A DNA stretch of 64,000 bases from Flavobacteriales bacterium (lineage in GTDB: Bacteria > Bacteroidota > Bacteroidia > Flavobacteriales_D > Sanyastnellaceae): NCBI GenBank assembly GCA_016722445.1, contig JADKIZ010000004.1, positions 1 through 64,000 of the forward strand, written 5' to 3'. Both the position numbers and the translations under genes were made by a program. A model generated the notes under the pieces. That model did not search any database. It was given only the letters and a program-made list of their open reading frames with translations, and was not told where the DNA came from. This document shows, piece by piece, positions 8,358 to 17,350 of this stretch. The first letter of the stretch is position 1; every line of letters begins with the position of its first letter.

Positions 8358-9572
8358 ATGAATATTCACGAATATCAGGGAAAATCGATCCTCACCAAAT
8401 ATGGTGTGGCTGTTCAACGCGGTTATGTGGCTCATTCGCCAGGTGAAGCTTTGGAAGCTGCCAAAAAACTCAAGGCTGAAACCGGCACTGGTTGGTTTGT
8501 AGTCAAAGCACAAATTCACGCCGGCGGTCGTGGAAAAGGCACCATCACTGAAACTGGCTCTCGCGGTGTGGTTCTCGCTAAAAGCCTTGAAGAAGTGCCA
8601 CAAAAAGCCGAAGCCATTTTGGGTGGTCACCTTGTAACCCTTCAGACCAAAGCTGAAGGTAAAAAAGTGAGTAAAGTCTATATCGCGGAAGATGTGTATG
8701 CTCCAGGTGCAAGTGAACCGAAGGAATTTTACATGTCAATCCTGTTGGATCGTTCCGCAGGTAAAAACGTCATCGTCTACTCTCCGGAAGGAGGAATGAA
8801 TATTGAAGATGTGGCACACAACACGCCAGAAAAAATCTTCAAAGAAATGATTGATCCGCTCACGGGTGTGAACGACTTCCAATGTCGTCGCATTGCTTTT
8901 AACTTCGGACTGAGCGGTCAGGCCATGAAAGAAATGGGCATTTTCGTAAAAAGCCTTTACAACGCTTATGTGGGTTGTGATGCAGCCATGTTCGAAATCA
9001 ACCCTGTCCTGAAAACTTCTGACGATCGCGTGATTGCCGTTGATGCCAAAGTAACCTTGGACAACAACGGACTATTCAGACATAAAGATTATGCTGAAAT
9101 GCGCGACACCACCGAAGAAGATTCAATTGAAGTGGAAGCCAGCAATGCCGACCTGAACTATGTGAAACTCGACGGTAACGTTGGTTGTATGGTAAATGGT
9201 GCAGGTCTCGCGATGGCTACAATGGACATCATCAAACTGAGCGGTGGTGATCCTGCAAACTTCCTCGATGTAGGTGGTACAGCTGATGCGAAGCGTGTTG
9301 AAACGGCCTTCCGTATCATCCTGAGAGATACTGCGGTGAAAGCTATTCTGGTGAATATTTTCGGTGGTATCGTAAGATGCGATCGTGTAGCCCAAGGTAT
9401 TGTGGATGCTTATAAAAACATCGGAGACATCAAAGTTCCAATCATCGTTCGTCTACAAGGTACTAACGCCGTTGAAGCGAAAAAACTCATCGATGAAAGT
9501 GGATTACAAGTGCATTCCGCTATTACGCTTCAGGAAGCTGCGGATCAGGTGAAAGCGGTTTTGGAATTATGA
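8358..9572 (+). CDS. sucC: Succinyl-CoA synthetase beta subunit (ADP-forming)
   Basis: Beta subunit of the TCA-cycle enzyme that converts succinyl-CoA to succinate with ATP formation. The 404 residues start with the family hallmark MNIHEYQGK. The ATP-grasp domain contains VVKAQIHAGGRGKG (about 49-62) and the C-terminal CoA-ligase domain contains NIFGGIVRCD and QGTNAVEA. sucD is not adjacent in this window, so the two subunits are encoded apart. The gene is divergent from the lolD-like gene with a 122-base gap. Its last two codons and stop (GAA TTA TGA) are a unit of the GAATTAT repeat family. Confidence 0.96.
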   Translation: MNIHEYQGKSILTKYGVAVQRGYVAHSPGEALEAAKKLKAETGTGWFVVKAQIHAGGRGKGTITETGSRGVVLAKSLEEVPQKAEAILGGHLVTLQTKAEGKKVSKVYIAEDVYAPGASEPKEFYMSILLDRSAGKNVIVYSPEGGMNIEDVAHNTPEKIFKEMIDPLTGVNDFQCRRIAFNFGLSGQAMKEMGIFVKSLYNAYVGCDAAMFEINPVLKTSDDRVIAVDAKVTLDNNGLFRHKDYAEMRDTTEEDSIEVEASNADLNYVKLDGNVGCMVNGAGLAMATMDIIKLSGGDPANFLDVGGTADAKRVETAFRIILRDTAVKAILVNIFGGIVRCDRVAQGIVDAYKNIGDIKVPIIVRLQGTNAVEAKKLIDESGLQVHSAITLQEAADQVKAVLEL

Positions 9573-9594
9573 AGTATGAATTATGAATTTCTTG
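9564..9594. repeat. GAATTAT heptamers overlapping the sucC stop
   Basis: Three to four heptamers, the first containing the final Glu, Leu and stop codons of sucC. The array therefore extends the gene end into the intergenic space. Confidence 0.7.
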
Positions 9595-9630
9595 TGACAA
9601 CGTAAGGTTGTTATCGAGAATGAGAAAATA

Positions 9631-9658
9631 AAAAGTTCACACGGGTGTGAACTTTTTG
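9631..9658 (+). terminator. Terminator between convergent sucC and GH65 genes
   Basis: AAAAGTTCACAC (9631-9642) pairs with GTGTGAACTTTT (9645-9656), giving a 12-bp stem with a minimal loop and T or A tails on both sides. It can work in both directions and separates the two convergent genes. Confidence 0.85.
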
Positions 9659-9674
9659 TTTGTAGCAATAGTGA

Positions 9675-9708
9675 TGAAGTATGAATTATGAATTATGAGT
9701 TATGGAAT
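9675..9708. repeat. GAATTAT heptamer array at the 3' end of the GH65 gene
   Basis: About four heptamers (GAAGTAT, GAATTAT, GAATTAT, GAGTTAT) that stop at the base before the GH65 stop codon. Same dispersed family. Confidence 0.75.
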
Positions 9709-11934
9709 TCAATGTGTGGTGAAGCCGGATTTATCTACAGTAACGTTCACGACTTTGCCGCGGAAAAGCACATTGAATGAATAGCCCTCCCATTGACTCG
9801 GAAGTATTGGATTGAATTCAAGTTGATCATTCACCACGCGCATTCCGCCAAAACCTTGCACAATACTCATCCATGTTCCTGCCATACTTGTGATGTGCAG
9901 ACCTTCATGTGCTTCATGATTGTAATCGTCGAGATCGAGTCGTGAAGTACGCATATACATTTCATAGGCCTTTTCTTCATAACCCAATTTCGCAGCGAGG
10001 ATGGCATGTACACATGGCGAAAGCGAACTTTCGTGTACTGTCATCGGTTCGTAAAAATCAAAATTGGTCTTGATTTCTGAAGCCGTAAAATCTTCTTCGA
10101 AAAAATAAATTCCCTGAAGGACATCCGCTTGTTTGATAAAACATGAACGAAGAATTCGGTCCCAACTCCAATGCTGATTGATCGGTCTTTCCGCAGGATT
10201 CAATTCCTCTGCCTTCATCAAGACCTTATCCATATACCCATCTTGCTGAAGGAAAATTTCTGTTCCTTCCAATTTGCCGAAGTACATTTTTTCAATAATC
10301 TGCTGCCATTGCAAGCGCTCATCATTATCGTTGAATGCCAGTGCAACAAACTTTTCATCGAGTAAAGCTCCGTTTTCTTTTCTTAGAAAATCGATTACCT
10401 CAAGACAATACTTCATACACCATACAGCGATATAGCTGGTGTACCAGTTGTTATTGACATTGTTTTCGTATTCATTCGGTCCCGTTACGCCATGCATCAC
10501 GTAAAGCTTTTTTGCTTCACTCCAATGCACGCGTTGTGCCCAGAATCGAGCTATGCCGACCAATACTTCCAATCCACCTTCAGAAAAATATGTGGTATCA
10601 CCAGTGTATTTCGCATAATTGTAAATGGCATATGCTATGGCACCATTGCGGTGAATTTCTTCGAAAGTAATTTCCCACTCATTGTGACATTCTTCGCCAT
10701 TCATGGTCACCATGGGATACAATGCAGCACCATTGGTAAACCCAAGTTTGGCAGCGTTTTCAATGGCACGTGGCAATTGTGTAAATCGATAGGTGAGCAA
10801 TTGTCTGGCTACGCGCTGATCTTTCGTACTCATGTAAAATGGAATACAATAAGCCTCCGTATCCCAATAGGTAGAACCACCATACTTCTCACCAGTGAAC
10901 CCTTTCGGGCCAATGTTCAACCTTGAATCTTCGCCAGTATATGTTTGGTTTAGATGAAAAATATTAAAGCGAATCGCTTGTTGTGCTTCGTCATCACCCT
11001 CGATTACAATGTCTGCCAACTTCCATATTTCTTCCCATTTCTTTCCTTGTAAATGGAGCATCTGATCAAATCCCAATTGATGCGCACGAGCCACTGCTTT
11101 CCTTGCAGCATCAATAAGTTTCTCCTTATCATAATTCAAAGATGAAACCACCGATACATATTTATAGATGGTGATGGTTTCACCTTGGTTCACCCCTTTC
11201 TCAAAATTATTCTCCGCAAAAAATTCACGGGATGAAAAGTGATAAGAAGGACTTACCTCTTTTCCCTTGAGAAATAACTGCACCTTCATCGCAGTGGCTA
11301 CGTCGAACTCTGTTTTACGTGTTCTCGTCACAACCATTCCCTCACCAGCTGTTGCCTGGTGATGAATCGGCTCCCAGAATTTCTCATCGTAATTTGAATC
11401 GTGGCTTTTTACATCGCCATCGAGATATGGCTGAAACCGGATCATCCCCGTAAAATTCAGCGGAGTGACAGAATATCGGATGGCAGCAGTTTCATCATCG
11501 GCCATAGAACAAAACCTCGTGGCTTCGATATGAACCTGTTTTCCAGAAGGCATTTCAATATCGAATGATCGAAACAAAAATCCTTCTTTCATATTCAATT
11601 CACGTCGAAAATTGGAAGTGATGCATGTAGCAAAATCAACTTCTTCCTCATCCACCCAAACGTGAATACCAATCCAATTTGTGCTATTCAAAACCTTGGC
11701 GAAATATTCGGGATAACCATTTTTCCACCAACCCACACGTGTTTTGTCGGGATAATAAACACCAGCGACATAACTTCCTTGCAGAGAAGGTCCGGTGAAC
11801 TTTTCCTCATGATTGGCGCGTTGACCAAAGCGGCCATTGCCTATAGAAAAAATACTCTCAGACGAGCGGTGATGCTTGCGTTTAAATCCTTCCTCTACGA
11901 TCTTCCATGGATCGGTAACCAAATATTTTATCAT
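9709..11934 (-). CDS. Glycoside hydrolase family 65 disaccharide phosphorylase
   Basis: Enzyme of the maltose/trehalose/kojibiose phosphorylase family, which splits an alpha-glucobiose with phosphate to give beta-glucose 1-phosphate and glucose. The 741 residues are family length. An N-terminal beta-sandwich domain precedes the (alpha/alpha)6 barrel. The catalytic acid is most likely Glu488 in GVTGPNEYENNVNNN, and the phosphate-site region GLHITSMAGTW (about residue 680) is intact. No signal peptide, so it acts in the cytosol. Its product needs beta-phosphoglucomutase, and a candidate lies at 15354-16008. Maltose is the likeliest substrate but cannot be told from sequence alone. Confidence 0.9.
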   Translation of the reverse strand: MIKYLVTDPWKIVEEGFKRKHHRSSESIFSIGNGRFGQRANHEEKFTGPSLQGSYVAGVYYPDKTRVGWWKNGYPEYFAKVLNSTNWIGIHVWVDEEEVDFATCITSNFRRELNMKEGFLFRSFDIEMPSGKQVHIEATRFCSMADDETAAIRYSVTPLNFTGMIRFQPYLDGDVKSHDSNYDEKFWEPIHHQATAGEGMVVTRTRKTEFDVATAMKVQLFLKGKEVSPSYHFSSREFFAENNFEKGVNQGETITIYKYVSVVSSLNYDKEKLIDAARKAVARAHQLGFDQMLHLQGKKWEEIWKLADIVIEGDDEAQQAIRFNIFHLNQTYTGEDSRLNIGPKGFTGEKYGGSTYWDTEAYCIPFYMSTKDQRVARQLLTYRFTQLPRAIENAAKLGFTNGAALYPMVTMNGEECHNEWEITFEEIHRNGAIAYAIYNYAKYTGDTTYFSEGGLEVLVGIARFWAQRVHWSEAKKLYVMHGVTGPNEYENNVNNNWYTSYIAVWCMKYCLEVIDFLRKENGALLDEKFVALAFNDNDERLQWQQIIEKMYFGKLEGTEIFLQQDGYMDKVLMKAEELNPAERPINQHWSWDRILRSCFIKQADVLQGIYFFEEDFTASEIKTNFDFYEPMTVHESSLSPCVHAILAAKLGYEEKAYEMYMRTSRLDLDDYNHEAHEGLHITSMAGTWMSIVQGFGGMRVVNDQLEFNPILPSQWEGYSFNVLFRGKVVNVTVDKSGFTTH

Positions 11935-11969
11935 GATTGTGGAAATGCTTTAACTGAAATAATCGGGTG

Positions 11970-12001
11970 GCAAGTTAAGTAAGTGTAACAAATACACCAA
12001 G
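11970..12001 (-). promoter_or_regulatory. Putative Bacteroidota-type promoter of the GH65 gene
   Basis: On the minus strand a -33-like CTTGG (12001-11997) is followed by a 19-base spacer and a -7-like TAACTTGC (11977-11970). The known consensus is TTTG, 19-21 bases, TAnnTTTG. The element lies 36 bases before the start codon. Confidence 0.45.
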
Positions 12002-12041
12002 TCGGTTTATTCACCTTGAATCAATCAAAGTAACAACATTT

Positions 12042-14059
12042 TCAAATTTCAAATCCTATCCTCGTTCCTTCTTCAAAAGCTCGTTTGGCATCAAGTTCTC
12101 CTGCACGAAGCGCACCTCCGATGACATGAACTGGTTTGCCATATGATTTGATTTCATCCAGCATTGCAAGATTGCTTGTTTGTCCGGCGCAAATCACAAT
12201 CTGATCAGCTTCGATGAAAATGTCTTCTCCGCCCCTGCTAATTTCAATCCCGGACGACGTGATTTTTTTGTATTGCAAGTCATCGAGGTATTTTACCCCA
12301 AGTAGTTTCAATTCTTCTCGGTGAATCCATGCGGTGGTTTTTCCCAAATGCTTGCCTGGTTTGCCCTTACTCCTTTGCAGGATTGTGATATTTTTCGATG
12401 AAATGTGTTTTTCTGGTATCGCCGAAATTCCACCTCTTTGCGACCAAGTTGCATCAACTTTCCAGCGCTTCATAAATTCCTGTTTCGATTCTGGATCGCT
12501 TCCTTTGATCAGGAACATGGCGGTATCGATCCCAATTCCGCCTGCACCTATGATCACAATGTTCTTACCTGGAGCAACACTACCATTCAGCACTTGATCG
12601 TAACGCACCACATGCGGCAGATCACTTCCTTCGATTTCGATTTCTTTTGGTAAAACGCCAGCCGAATACACAATCTCATCGAAGTTTGATGCGTCTTCGG
12701 GTTGAAATACGGTCGACGTTTTAATCGTCACATTGTTCTTGGCAAGTACCACACGATAAAATCGCAATGTCTCTCTGAACTCTTCTTTACCACTTACCTG
12801 AGAAGCAAGCCGCAATTGTCCACCAATCTCATCTCCCTTTTCAAACAATGTCACGTGATGTCCACGACGGGCAAGTATCAATGAAGCAGCAAGCCCTGCC
12901 GGTCCGGCACCTGTCACTGCAATTCGTTTGGGTATTGCTTCCGTGATTTTCGGCCATTCTGTTTCCTTACATGCGAATGGATTCACCAAACAAGTAGCAA
13001 CTTTTTGGTTGAAAATATGATCCAGACAAGCCTGATTGCATGCAATACAAGTATTGATTTCTCCGCTTTTGCCCAATTGAGCTTTCTTCACAAAATCCGG
13101 ATCAGCGAGAAAAGGTCTTGCCATAGAAACCATGTCGGCATCACCATCACGCAATATTTGTTCAGCCACATCAGGCATATTGATGCGATTGGTCGTAATC
13201 ACCGGAATACTCAACTCCTTTTGATATTTCTGGTTACCCATGTGAAAGCCGCGCGGGGCACCATTTGAGCGATGGTTGGAATGCGCGCTTCATGCCAGCC
13301 GATGCCAGTATTGATCAAAGTTGCTCCAGCCTTTTCAATGGCTTTACCCAAAGCAACAATCTCTTCTGGAGATTGCCCGTCTTTGATCAGATCCAACATC
13401 GATAGTCTGTAGATGATGATGAAGTTTTTGCCAACCTTTTCACGAATTCCTTTTACAATTTCCACCGGAAACCGCATGCGGTTTTCGAAAGATCCACCCC
13501 ATTCATCGGTGCGTTGATTGGTATGTGTAACCAAAAACTGGTTGATAAGATATCCCTCGCTTCCCATCACTTCCACACCGTCATATCCTGCCTCAGAAGC
13601 CAGTTCTGCGGCACGTATGAATTTTCTGATGGTTCGCCGGATGAGCCATTGAGGCATGGCATAAGGCGTAAATGGCGTGATTGGAGCTTTGATGCGAGAA
13701 GGAGCTATGGAAAAAGGATGATATGCATATCTGCCAGCATGTAAAATTTGCATGCAGATTTTTCCTCCGCATTCGTGCACAGCTTCGGTGATCATGCGAT
13801 GATTTTTCACATCCATCATGCTAGACATTTTCGATGCTCGTGGAGTAAGTTTACCCCATGAATCTGGGGAAATACCACCCGTCACAATAAGCCCAACACC
13901 GCCATTGGCGCGGGCCGCATAGAATACAGCTAATTTCTGAAACCCTCCTCTTTCTTCCTCGAGACCTGTATGCATGGAACCCATGAGGACACGATTTTTC
14001 AGAGTTGTAAAACCCAGATCCAAAGGTTCGAATAAACATGGATAAGATGAATTTACCAT
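12042..14059 (-). CDS. NADH:flavin oxidoreductase / 2,4-dienoyl-CoA reductase-type enzyme (frame shift near 13225)
   Basis: FadH/old-yellow-enzyme family protein of about 672 residues, built as a TIM barrel binding FMN, a 4Fe-4S cluster and an FAD/NAD(P)H domain. The barrel begins LFEPLDLGFTTLKNRVLMGS and holds catalytic-type HAGRYAYHP. The cluster cysteines are in CIACNQACLDHIF plus VATCLVNP. The dinucleotide domain starts RIAVTGAGPAGLAAS. The frame changes near 13225, between VPRAAFTWVT and KELSIPVITTNRINMP, which are contiguous in the family; one missing base explains it. The start at 14059 (MVNSSYPCLFEP) fits the family. Substrate is not evident; unsaturated fatty acyl-CoA or another enone is possible. 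Confidence 0.85.
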
Positions 14060-14142
14060 AGCTGATAAAAAGCAGATTAATTTTATTCTTTGTGCTTGTC
14101 TGCTAATCACTGCGAATATACCTTGCGGCCAAACTTTTCGAC

Positions 14143-14990
14143 ATGAGTAACGAATCACTGATCAACAGACTACGCGATGCATTCATCGCAAAAAACATCC
14201 CACATGAAGCCAAAACTATGTTTGGCGGTGTGGCATTTATGGTACGCGGCAACATGACCGTTGGCGTGACAAACAAAGGAGAATTGATGGTTCGCATCGA
14301 TTCTGCAGATCAAGAAGCTGCACTACAACGTGCAGGCGCAAAAATGATGGAAATGGGCGGTAAAGTCATGAGCGGATTCCTCGCTGTAGACGAAGCCGGA
14401 TACACCAACGACAGTGACATCGACGCGTGGATTTCATTGGCATTGAGCTATAATTCAACGTTACCGGAGAAGGTGGAAGAAGTTGCCGCTCCGACAAAAG
14501 AACCAGCTTCAAAACCTGCAGCTAAAAAAGCAACGAAAAAAGCAGCTAAAAAAGCCACCAAGAAGGCGGCCAAGAAAGCAGCCAAAAAAGTTGCTACGAA
14601 GAAAAAAGCAGTGAAAAAAGCGACCAAAAAAGCAGCCAAAAAAGCAGCTAAAAAAGTTGCTACGAAAAAGAAAGCAGTGAAAAAAGCGACTAAGAAAGCG
14701 ACCAAAAAAGCTGCTAAAAAAGCAGTCGTAAAAAAAGCTACCAAGAAGGCTGCTCCTAAAAAAGCGACTAAAAAAGCACCAGCTAAAAAAGTTGCTCCTA
14801 AAAAGGCTGCTAAGAAAGCTACCAAGAAAGTTGCACCTAAAAAAGCTACCAAGAAAGCAACGAAGAAAGTAGCGAAAAAAGTAGCTCCTAAAAAAGCGGT
14901 AAAAAAAGCAGCAACCAAAAAAGCAACGAAGAAAGTTGCTCCTAAAAAGCTACGAAGAAAGCGACTAAGAAATCAGGTCGTCGTAAGTAA
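14143..14990 (+). CDS. TfoX N-terminal domain fused to a histone H1-like Lys/Ala tail (frame shift near 14948)
   Basis: Residues 1-105 form a TfoX N-terminal domain (TMFGGVAFMVRGNMTVGV is the hallmark). From about residue 125 to the end the protein is almost only Lys, Ala, Thr, Val and Pro in KKAAKKATKKA-type repeats, like bacterial histone H1/AlgP/HupB tails, so the tail should bind DNA or RNA. The frame goes wrong in an A run at 14944-14948; adding one A restores KKATKKATKKSGRRK and a stop at 14988-14990, giving about 282 residues. A terminator follows. A nucleoid or DNA-binding role is inferred. The repeats also make this gene prone to length change. Confidence 0.8.
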
Positions 14991-15010
14991 TAAAATTCTT
15001 TCTATTCAAA

Positions 15011-15035
15011 AAGCCGGTTAATACCGGCTTTTTTT
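15011..15035 (+). terminator. Terminator of the TfoX-fusion gene
   Basis: AAGCCGGT pairs with ACCGGCTT around a TAAT loop (15011-15030) and is followed by T residues. It starts 20 bases after the restored stop at 14990, which supports that stop rather than the later out-of-frame one. Confidence 0.88.
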
Positions 15036-15089
15036 ATGCTATCCCCTCAAAGATTTCGATTCACAGGATATATGAATATATCATGTGAT

Positions 15090-15320
15090 TCATTTTCTGA
15101 TCCACTCAAAAAACTTCCTATGAATAAATGGTAATGCCACAAAAACCATGAGTGGCACAAGAATAATTGTAAGTAAAAGGGTTCGGAGAAATGGAGGCCA
15201 GTCAGCCATGAATGGCGACAGCACATAAAAAAGGAATGTAATGACTGGATAGATGAATAACCAGATCAACAATGCCATTTTCCATTTACGGGGATGTTGT
15301 GGTGACGGTGTTTGACTCAT
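15090..15320 (-). CDS. Small two-helix membrane protein
   Basis: A 76-residue protein with two transmembrane helices, MALLIWLFIYPVITFLFYVL and TLLLTIILVPLMVFVALPFI, separated by a short loop with PPFLRT, and a basic C terminus. The pattern resembles the membrane tail found fused to some antibiotic-biosynthesis-monooxygenase (ABM) proteins, here standing alone. The ATG at 15320 is preferred over a GTG three codons upstream. It is the last gene of the leftward sugar run, 24 bases after the HAD gene. Function unknown. Confidence 0.65.
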   Translation of the reverse strand: MSQTPSPQHPRKWKMALLIWLFIYPVITFLFYVLSPFMADWPPFLRTLLLTIILVPLMVFVALPFIHRKFFEWIRK

Positions 15321-15353
15321 AGGGCACAAAAATCAACTGAACGACCCAATGAA

Positions 15354-16008
15354 TCATTGAATCAAATCAAGCATTTTGGCCACACTCATTCCGCTCATAT
15401 CAACAACCACAGCATGAGCTTTTGACAGTACTGATGAATCTCCTATACCGATGCAGTAAAATCCGCCTTGAATCGCGGCTTCCACTCCACTGATGGCATC
15501 TTCAAATACGATGATATGATCTGCAGATATTCCGAGTTCTGCTGCACCGCGCTCAAAAACTTCTGGATGTGGTTTTGACATATGAATCTTGTTGCCATCC
15601 ATGATGGTATCGAACATTTCCAGAATCCCGAGTTTTTCCAAAATCAAAATACTATTCTTGGATGAACTTCCCAATCCGATTTTGATACCCGCTGCCCTCA
15701 ACTCTTTCAAAAGGATGGACGCCTGGAAGCATATCCGCAGGATTCACTTCTTGCACGTACTCCAGATACCATTTATTCTTGAGGTCCATCAATTCAATCT
15801 TCTTGGTATTGTTGAGATGGAGATTACCCCAGGACAGAATCTTTTCGAGCGAATCAACGCGCGAAACCCCTTTGAGCTGCTCGTTGTCTTCTTCTGTAAA
15901 ATGAATTCCGAGTGAATCGGCAAGACGGTGCCATGCCTTAAAATGGAACCTTGCTGTATCTACAATAACGCCGTCCATGTCGAACAGACATGCCTTGATT
16001 TCTACCAT
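15354..16008 (-). CDS. HAD hydrolase, beta-phosphoglucomutase-like (frame shift near 15711)
   Basis: Cytosolic HAD-superfamily phosphatase/mutase of about 218 residues. CLFDMDGVIVDT holds the nucleophile Asp10 and acid/base Asp12 as in beta-phosphoglucomutase. IGLGSSSKN is motif II, and the lysine and acidic motifs are in MSKPHPEVF and VFEDAISGVEAA. The last two motifs and the SSSKN sequence favour beta-phosphoglucomutase over a generic phosphatase. The frame breaks at a run of four T (plus-strand A, 15709-15712): PGVHPF and LKELRAAGIKIGL lie in different frames, explained by two lost bases or one extra. It would convert the beta-glucose 1-phosphate made by the GH65 enzyme to glucose 6-phosphate. 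It follows the MGS-like gene by nine bases. Confidence 0.82.
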
Positions 16009-16017
16009 ATCGATAAC

Positions 16018-16410
16018 TTATTTCCTTGAAGCTTCCATCCGGATCATGCCAATGATCAATAATTCGGCACTGGCTGGATTGGATGCCAGTGGTATATTTT
16101 GTTTGATGCAGGCTTTTACGAGAGCTATGATATCCGCTTCGTAGTCCTGCACAATTTCTGGATCACGGAAAAAGAGAACCAGACCTATTTCACCTTGATT
16201 CACCTTTTCAGTCAATTCACGAAATCCACCTTCTCTGCCGGGATGAACATGTTCCACCTGGACTTTGATGTCCTCGTGTTCCATGAATTCCGCAGTCATT
16301 CCGGTGGCTATGATTTTTCTTCCCCACAACCAGTCTTCACGTTCTTTGAGAAAAGAAACCAATGCTGGTTTCTTTTTGTCGTGTGCAATCACACAGATTT
16401 TTTTTTCCAT
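16018..16410 (-). CDS. Methylglyoxal synthase-like protein lacking the catalytic Asp
   Basis: MgsA converts dihydroxyacetone phosphate to methylglyoxal and phosphate, bypassing lower glycolysis. This 130-residue homologue keeps the fold markers VIAHDKKKPALV, IIATGMT, LVLFFRDP and IPLASNPASAELL. Compared with E. coli MgsA, however, the LSGPMGGD segment reads HPGREGGF. The catalytic Asp71 is Phe and the phosphate-binding Ser65 is Pro; His98 also appears replaced. It is therefore unlikely to be an ordinary methylglyoxal synthase and may be a regulatory ligand-binding relative. It sits in a glycolytic operon between a sugar-kinase-like gene and the HAD gene, so it may sense a phosphorylated intermediate. 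Confidence 0.75.
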   Translation of the reverse strand: MEKKICVIAHDKKKPALVSFLKEREDWLWGRKIIATGMTAEFMEHEDIKVQVEHVHPGREGGFRELTEKVNQGEIGLVLFFRDPEIVQDYEADIIALVKACIKQNIPLASNPASAELLIIGMIRMEASRK

Positions 16411-16427
16411 GATCAGTGGGGTCTAAT

Positions 16428-17299
16428 TTACGCTTGAATGAGCGCTGGAATTTTGTATTTCACATGATATTCTACGAGACCATCAATAGGTTTCTGAATT
16501 ACTCTGCCCAGTTTGATGCTTGTTTCTTTTGCCGCGCGTTCCAGACAATCGTAAAAAAATAATGTCCTATGCTGCCTACAAAATGTACAGGCACTTCTTT
16601 CCAATCTGCGAAACACTTCACATGAATATTGATGAAGTGAATCATGCCTTTGGTAACCCACTCCTGCACTCGAGGATGATCATGATGCTCACCAATGAAC
16701 TTCATGAAAGAAGCGAGATAGACATTTGCATTCGGTTCCCTGTATATTTTGTTGATGACATCATCTTTGGAGGGCGCATATTTTTCTTCGAAAGAAATGC
16801 GCAAATCCTCCGGCAGTTTCTTGTAGAAATATTCTTGCAATAGAATTTTACCAAAATAACTTCCGCTGGCTTCATCACCAAGAATATAGGCCAATGAAGG
16901 AATTTCTTCATATACCTTTTGTCCATCAAAATGACAAGAATTACTTCCGGTACCCAGGATACACGCAATACATGGTTCGCCATCATACACGGCCATTCCT
17001 GATCCAAGTTGATCGTGTTCCACAAGTATTTCTGCATTTTTAAATACCCGAATAAGACCAGCATGCATGATGGAACACATTTCTTCCGTGCTGCTTCCTG
17101 CACCATAGAAAAAAATATGCTTTACCTGATCGGCAATCTTCATCAAGGATGGATTGTCGCGCAATGCTTTTTCTGTGATGTCAGGATTATGAAAATAAGG
17201 ATTCAATCCCATGGTTTCGAAATCCGAAATCCTTTGACCTTTTTCGTCTAACAGTGCCCAATCGCATTTAGTGGAACCGCTGTCTGCTATCAGTATCAT
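16428..17299 (-). CDS. BadF/BadG-family ATPase, N-acetylglucosamine kinase-like (frame shift near 16555)
   Basis: ASKHA-fold kinase of about 290 residues. MILIADSGSTKCDWALLD is the phosphate-1 loop; GTGSNSCHFDG is the phosphate-2 loop and the adenosine region is VHFVGSIGHYF. In Bacteroidota such proteins are usually named N-acetylglucosamine kinases, so a cytosolic amino-sugar or glucose kinase role is likely. The last 40 residues (YDCLERAAKETSIKL onward) are in another frame after a run of seven T (plus-strand A at 16553-16559). One missing T or two extra would join them. The gene starts 51 bases after gap and is 17 bases before the MGS-like gene. Confidence 0.8.
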
Positions 17300-17350
17300 A
17301 TCTGAACAATATTAATCCGTCGTGCAATCATTGTACACAACTTCGTTAAG

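Noticed and set aside
14448..14918. 156-residue open frame on the minus strand, very rich in Phe, Ala and Val
   Set aside because: It is the mirror of the Lys/Ala codon repeats of the TfoX fusion on the plus strand; AAA/GCT repeats read backwards give TTT/AGC codons. No start context and no homology-like pattern.
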